Source of the DNA: an uncultured Collinsella sp.
Lineage (GTDB): Bacteria; Actinomycetota; Coriobacteriia; Coriobacteriales; Coriobacteriaceae
Assembly: GCA_934654765.1 (NCBI GenBank)
Contig: CAKUGX010000119.1
Span: forward strand, 1-5,523
Length of the DNA stretch: 5,523 bases
Direction: 5' to 3'
Shown: piece after piece, positions 4,545 to 5,523 of the stretch
How the letters are laid out: the number at the start of each line of letters is the position of its first letter
Position numbering within the stretch: the stretch's first letter is position 1
Program-made: the position numbers and the translations under genes
The notes under the pieces: generated by a model
The model's database searches: none
What the model saw: only the letters and a program-made list of their open reading frames with translations
Told to the model about the DNA's origin: nothing

Positions 4545-5523
4545 ATGCCCGACGACCGTAACGACAACAATTCCCAGACTCCCCGGGACCCAAAGATCCC
4601 GGGGATGCCCGGAGGCAAGAAGCCCACGCGTACGGGCTGGCTGTATTTTATTTTGGCTTGCGCGCTTCTGGGCTATGCCTTCTTTAATATGGGCTCCGGC
4701 TTTGCCAGCTCCAGCAATACCGTCAAGCTCGCGACGAGCGAGATGGTCAGCGCCATTAAGCAGGATCGCGTCGAAGATTTGACCTATACGGTTCAAGACG
4801 GAAGCGTGGCGGGTCATTACTGGAAGACGAAAAAGGACAAGGGCGATACGAGCGAGCTCAAGAGCTTTTCCTCGACCTATGTCGGCTCCGATTCGCTTGC
4901 CGAGCTTATGGCGGAGCACCCCGACACCAAGTACATCGTCAACACCAACGACCCCGATTTTTGGGGCGACTTGGCGATGAGCGTGCTGCCGACGATTGCC
5001 CTGATCGCCATCATGTTCTACTTTATGCGCCAGATGATGGGCGCCAATAATAGGAACATGCAGTTTGGCAAGACCAATGCCAAGACCAACGAGGCTACGC
5101 GTCCCAAGGTCAAGTTTGAGGATGTTGCCGGCGTGGACGAGGCAGTCGAGGAGCTCGAGGAGATCCGCGACTTTTTGAGCGATCCGGATCGCTATCGCAA
5201 GCTGGGCGCCAAGATTCCGCGTGGCGTGTTGCTGGTTGGCCCTCCAGGTACCGGTAAGACCCTGCTGGCTAAGGCCGTTGCCGGCGAGGCGGGCGTGCCG
5301 TTTTTTAGCATCTCGGGTTCCGACTTCGTCGAGATGTTCGTGGGCGTCGGCGCCAGCCGCGTGCGCGACCTTTTTAAGGAGGCCAAGTCTCAGGCTCCGT
5401 CGATCATCTTTATCGACGAGATCGACGCCGTAGGACGTCAGCGCGGAGCCGGCTTGGGCGGCGGCCACGACGAGCGCGAGCAGACGCTCAATCAGCTTCT
5501 GGTCGAGATGGACGGTTTTGAGG
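4545..5523 (+). CDS. ftsH: ATP-dependent membrane zinc protease FtsH, N-terminal part (cut by window end)
   Basis: FtsH is a hexameric AAA+ metalloprotease of the cytoplasmic membrane that extracts and degrades misassembled membrane proteins and selected cytoplasmic regulators. The 326 codons seen comprise a polar, Pro/Gly-rich cytoplasmic tail (1-30), membrane helix 1 (about 31-48, [16 protein letters not shown]), an external domain (about 50-141), helix 2 (about 143-161) and the start of the AAA+ module ([12 protein letters not shown] from 189). Walker A GPPGTGKT is at 232-239, the pore-loop [11 protein letters not shown] at 265-275, and Walker [16 protein letters not shown] at 287-301. The reading frame is open and intact to the edge. 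The SRH arginines and the HExxH protease site must lie beyond the window, so catalytic competence cannot be judged here. The ATG at 4545 is one base after the hpt stop codon. An 8-9-bp inverted repeat (4580-4605) lies in the early coding region. Confidence 0.96.
   Translation, partial: MPDDRNDNNSQTPRDPKIPGMPGGKKPTRTGWLYFILACALLGYAFFNMGSGFASSSNTVKLATSEMVSAIKQDRVEDLTYTVQDGSVAGHYWKTKKDKGDTSELKSFSSTYVGSDSLAELMAEHPDTKYIVNTNDPDFWGDLAMSVLPTIALIAIMFYFMRQMMGANNRNMQFGKTNAKTNEATRPKVKFEDVAGVDEAVEELEEIRDFLSDPDRYRKLGAKIPRGVLLVGPPGTGKTLLAKAVAGEAGVPFFSISGSDFVEMFVGVGASRVRDLFKEAKSQAPSIIFIDEIDAVGRQRGAGLGGGHDEREQTLNQLLVEMDGFE
4580..4605 (+). repeat. Inverted repeat in the early ftsH coding sequence
   Basis: TCCCCGGGA (4580-4588) and TCCCGGGGA (4597-4605) are perfect 9-bp reverse complements with an 8-base spacer. 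They start 35 bases after the ftsH ATG and encode part of the Pro/Gly-rich cytoplasmic tail. In mRNA this would be a stable hairpin close to the start codon. It could modulate early elongation or be a by-product of the Pro/Gly codons used there. Confidence 0.45.

Noticed and set aside
3860..4627. Minus-strand open frame opposite hpt
   Set aside because: Antisense of a gene with a full HPRT signature; its composition reflects the complementary strand.
4419..5468. Long minus-strand open frame (349 codons) opposite hpt/ftsH
   Set aside because: Antisense shadow of ftsH, whose two membrane helices and AAA+ motifs are clear on the plus strand.
1..5523. Mobile element, CRISPR array, toxin-antitoxin or defence system
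   Set aside because: No transposase or integrase motifs, no regularly spaced repeats, and every sizeable gene except the tail-anchored one has a housekeeping or stress identity.

Overview
The window looks like chromosomal DNA of an actinobacterium of the class Coriobacteriia, probably Collinsella or a close relative. This is inferred from the GC-rich, G/C-ending codon use of the housekeeping genes, the tilS-hpt-ftsH order, and the flavour of the TilS and FtsH sequences. It was not confirmed by any search.

Layout. Positions 1-56 are the 3' end of a 5S rRNA, so an rRNA operon ends here; a small hairpin and a very strong intrinsic terminator (91-122) follow. A minus-strand gene (189-755) then encodes an unrecognised, hydrophilic, probably disordered protein with a single C-terminal membrane anchor. 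It is divergent, across an AT-rich spacer full of short repeats, from a plus-strand Hsp20 small heat-shock gene (934-1365). The hsp20 ribosome binding site can fold into a small hairpin resembling an RNA thermometer. A 13-bp-stem terminator (1398-1431) separates hsp20 from a convergent minus-strand YycJ/WalJ-type metallo-beta-lactamase-fold gene (1447-2256).

The right half is a conserved housekeeping cluster on the plus strand: tilS (tRNA-Ile lysidine synthetase, 2305-3846), hpt (hypoxanthine phosphoribosyltransferase, 3995-4543) and the first 326 codons of ftsH (membrane AAA+ protease, from 4545, cut by the window end). hpt and ftsH are separated by one base and are surely co-transcribed. 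hpt also appears to have its own extended -10 promoter in the 148-bp gap after tilS.

How the genes relate. Hsp20 (holding unfolded proteins) and FtsH (degrading membrane and misfolded proteins) both serve protein quality control; TilS and Hpt serve decoding accuracy and purine salvage. I see no mobile element, CRISPR array, tRNA gene or defence system. The least explained parts are the tail-anchored protein and the regulatory DNA between it and hsp20.
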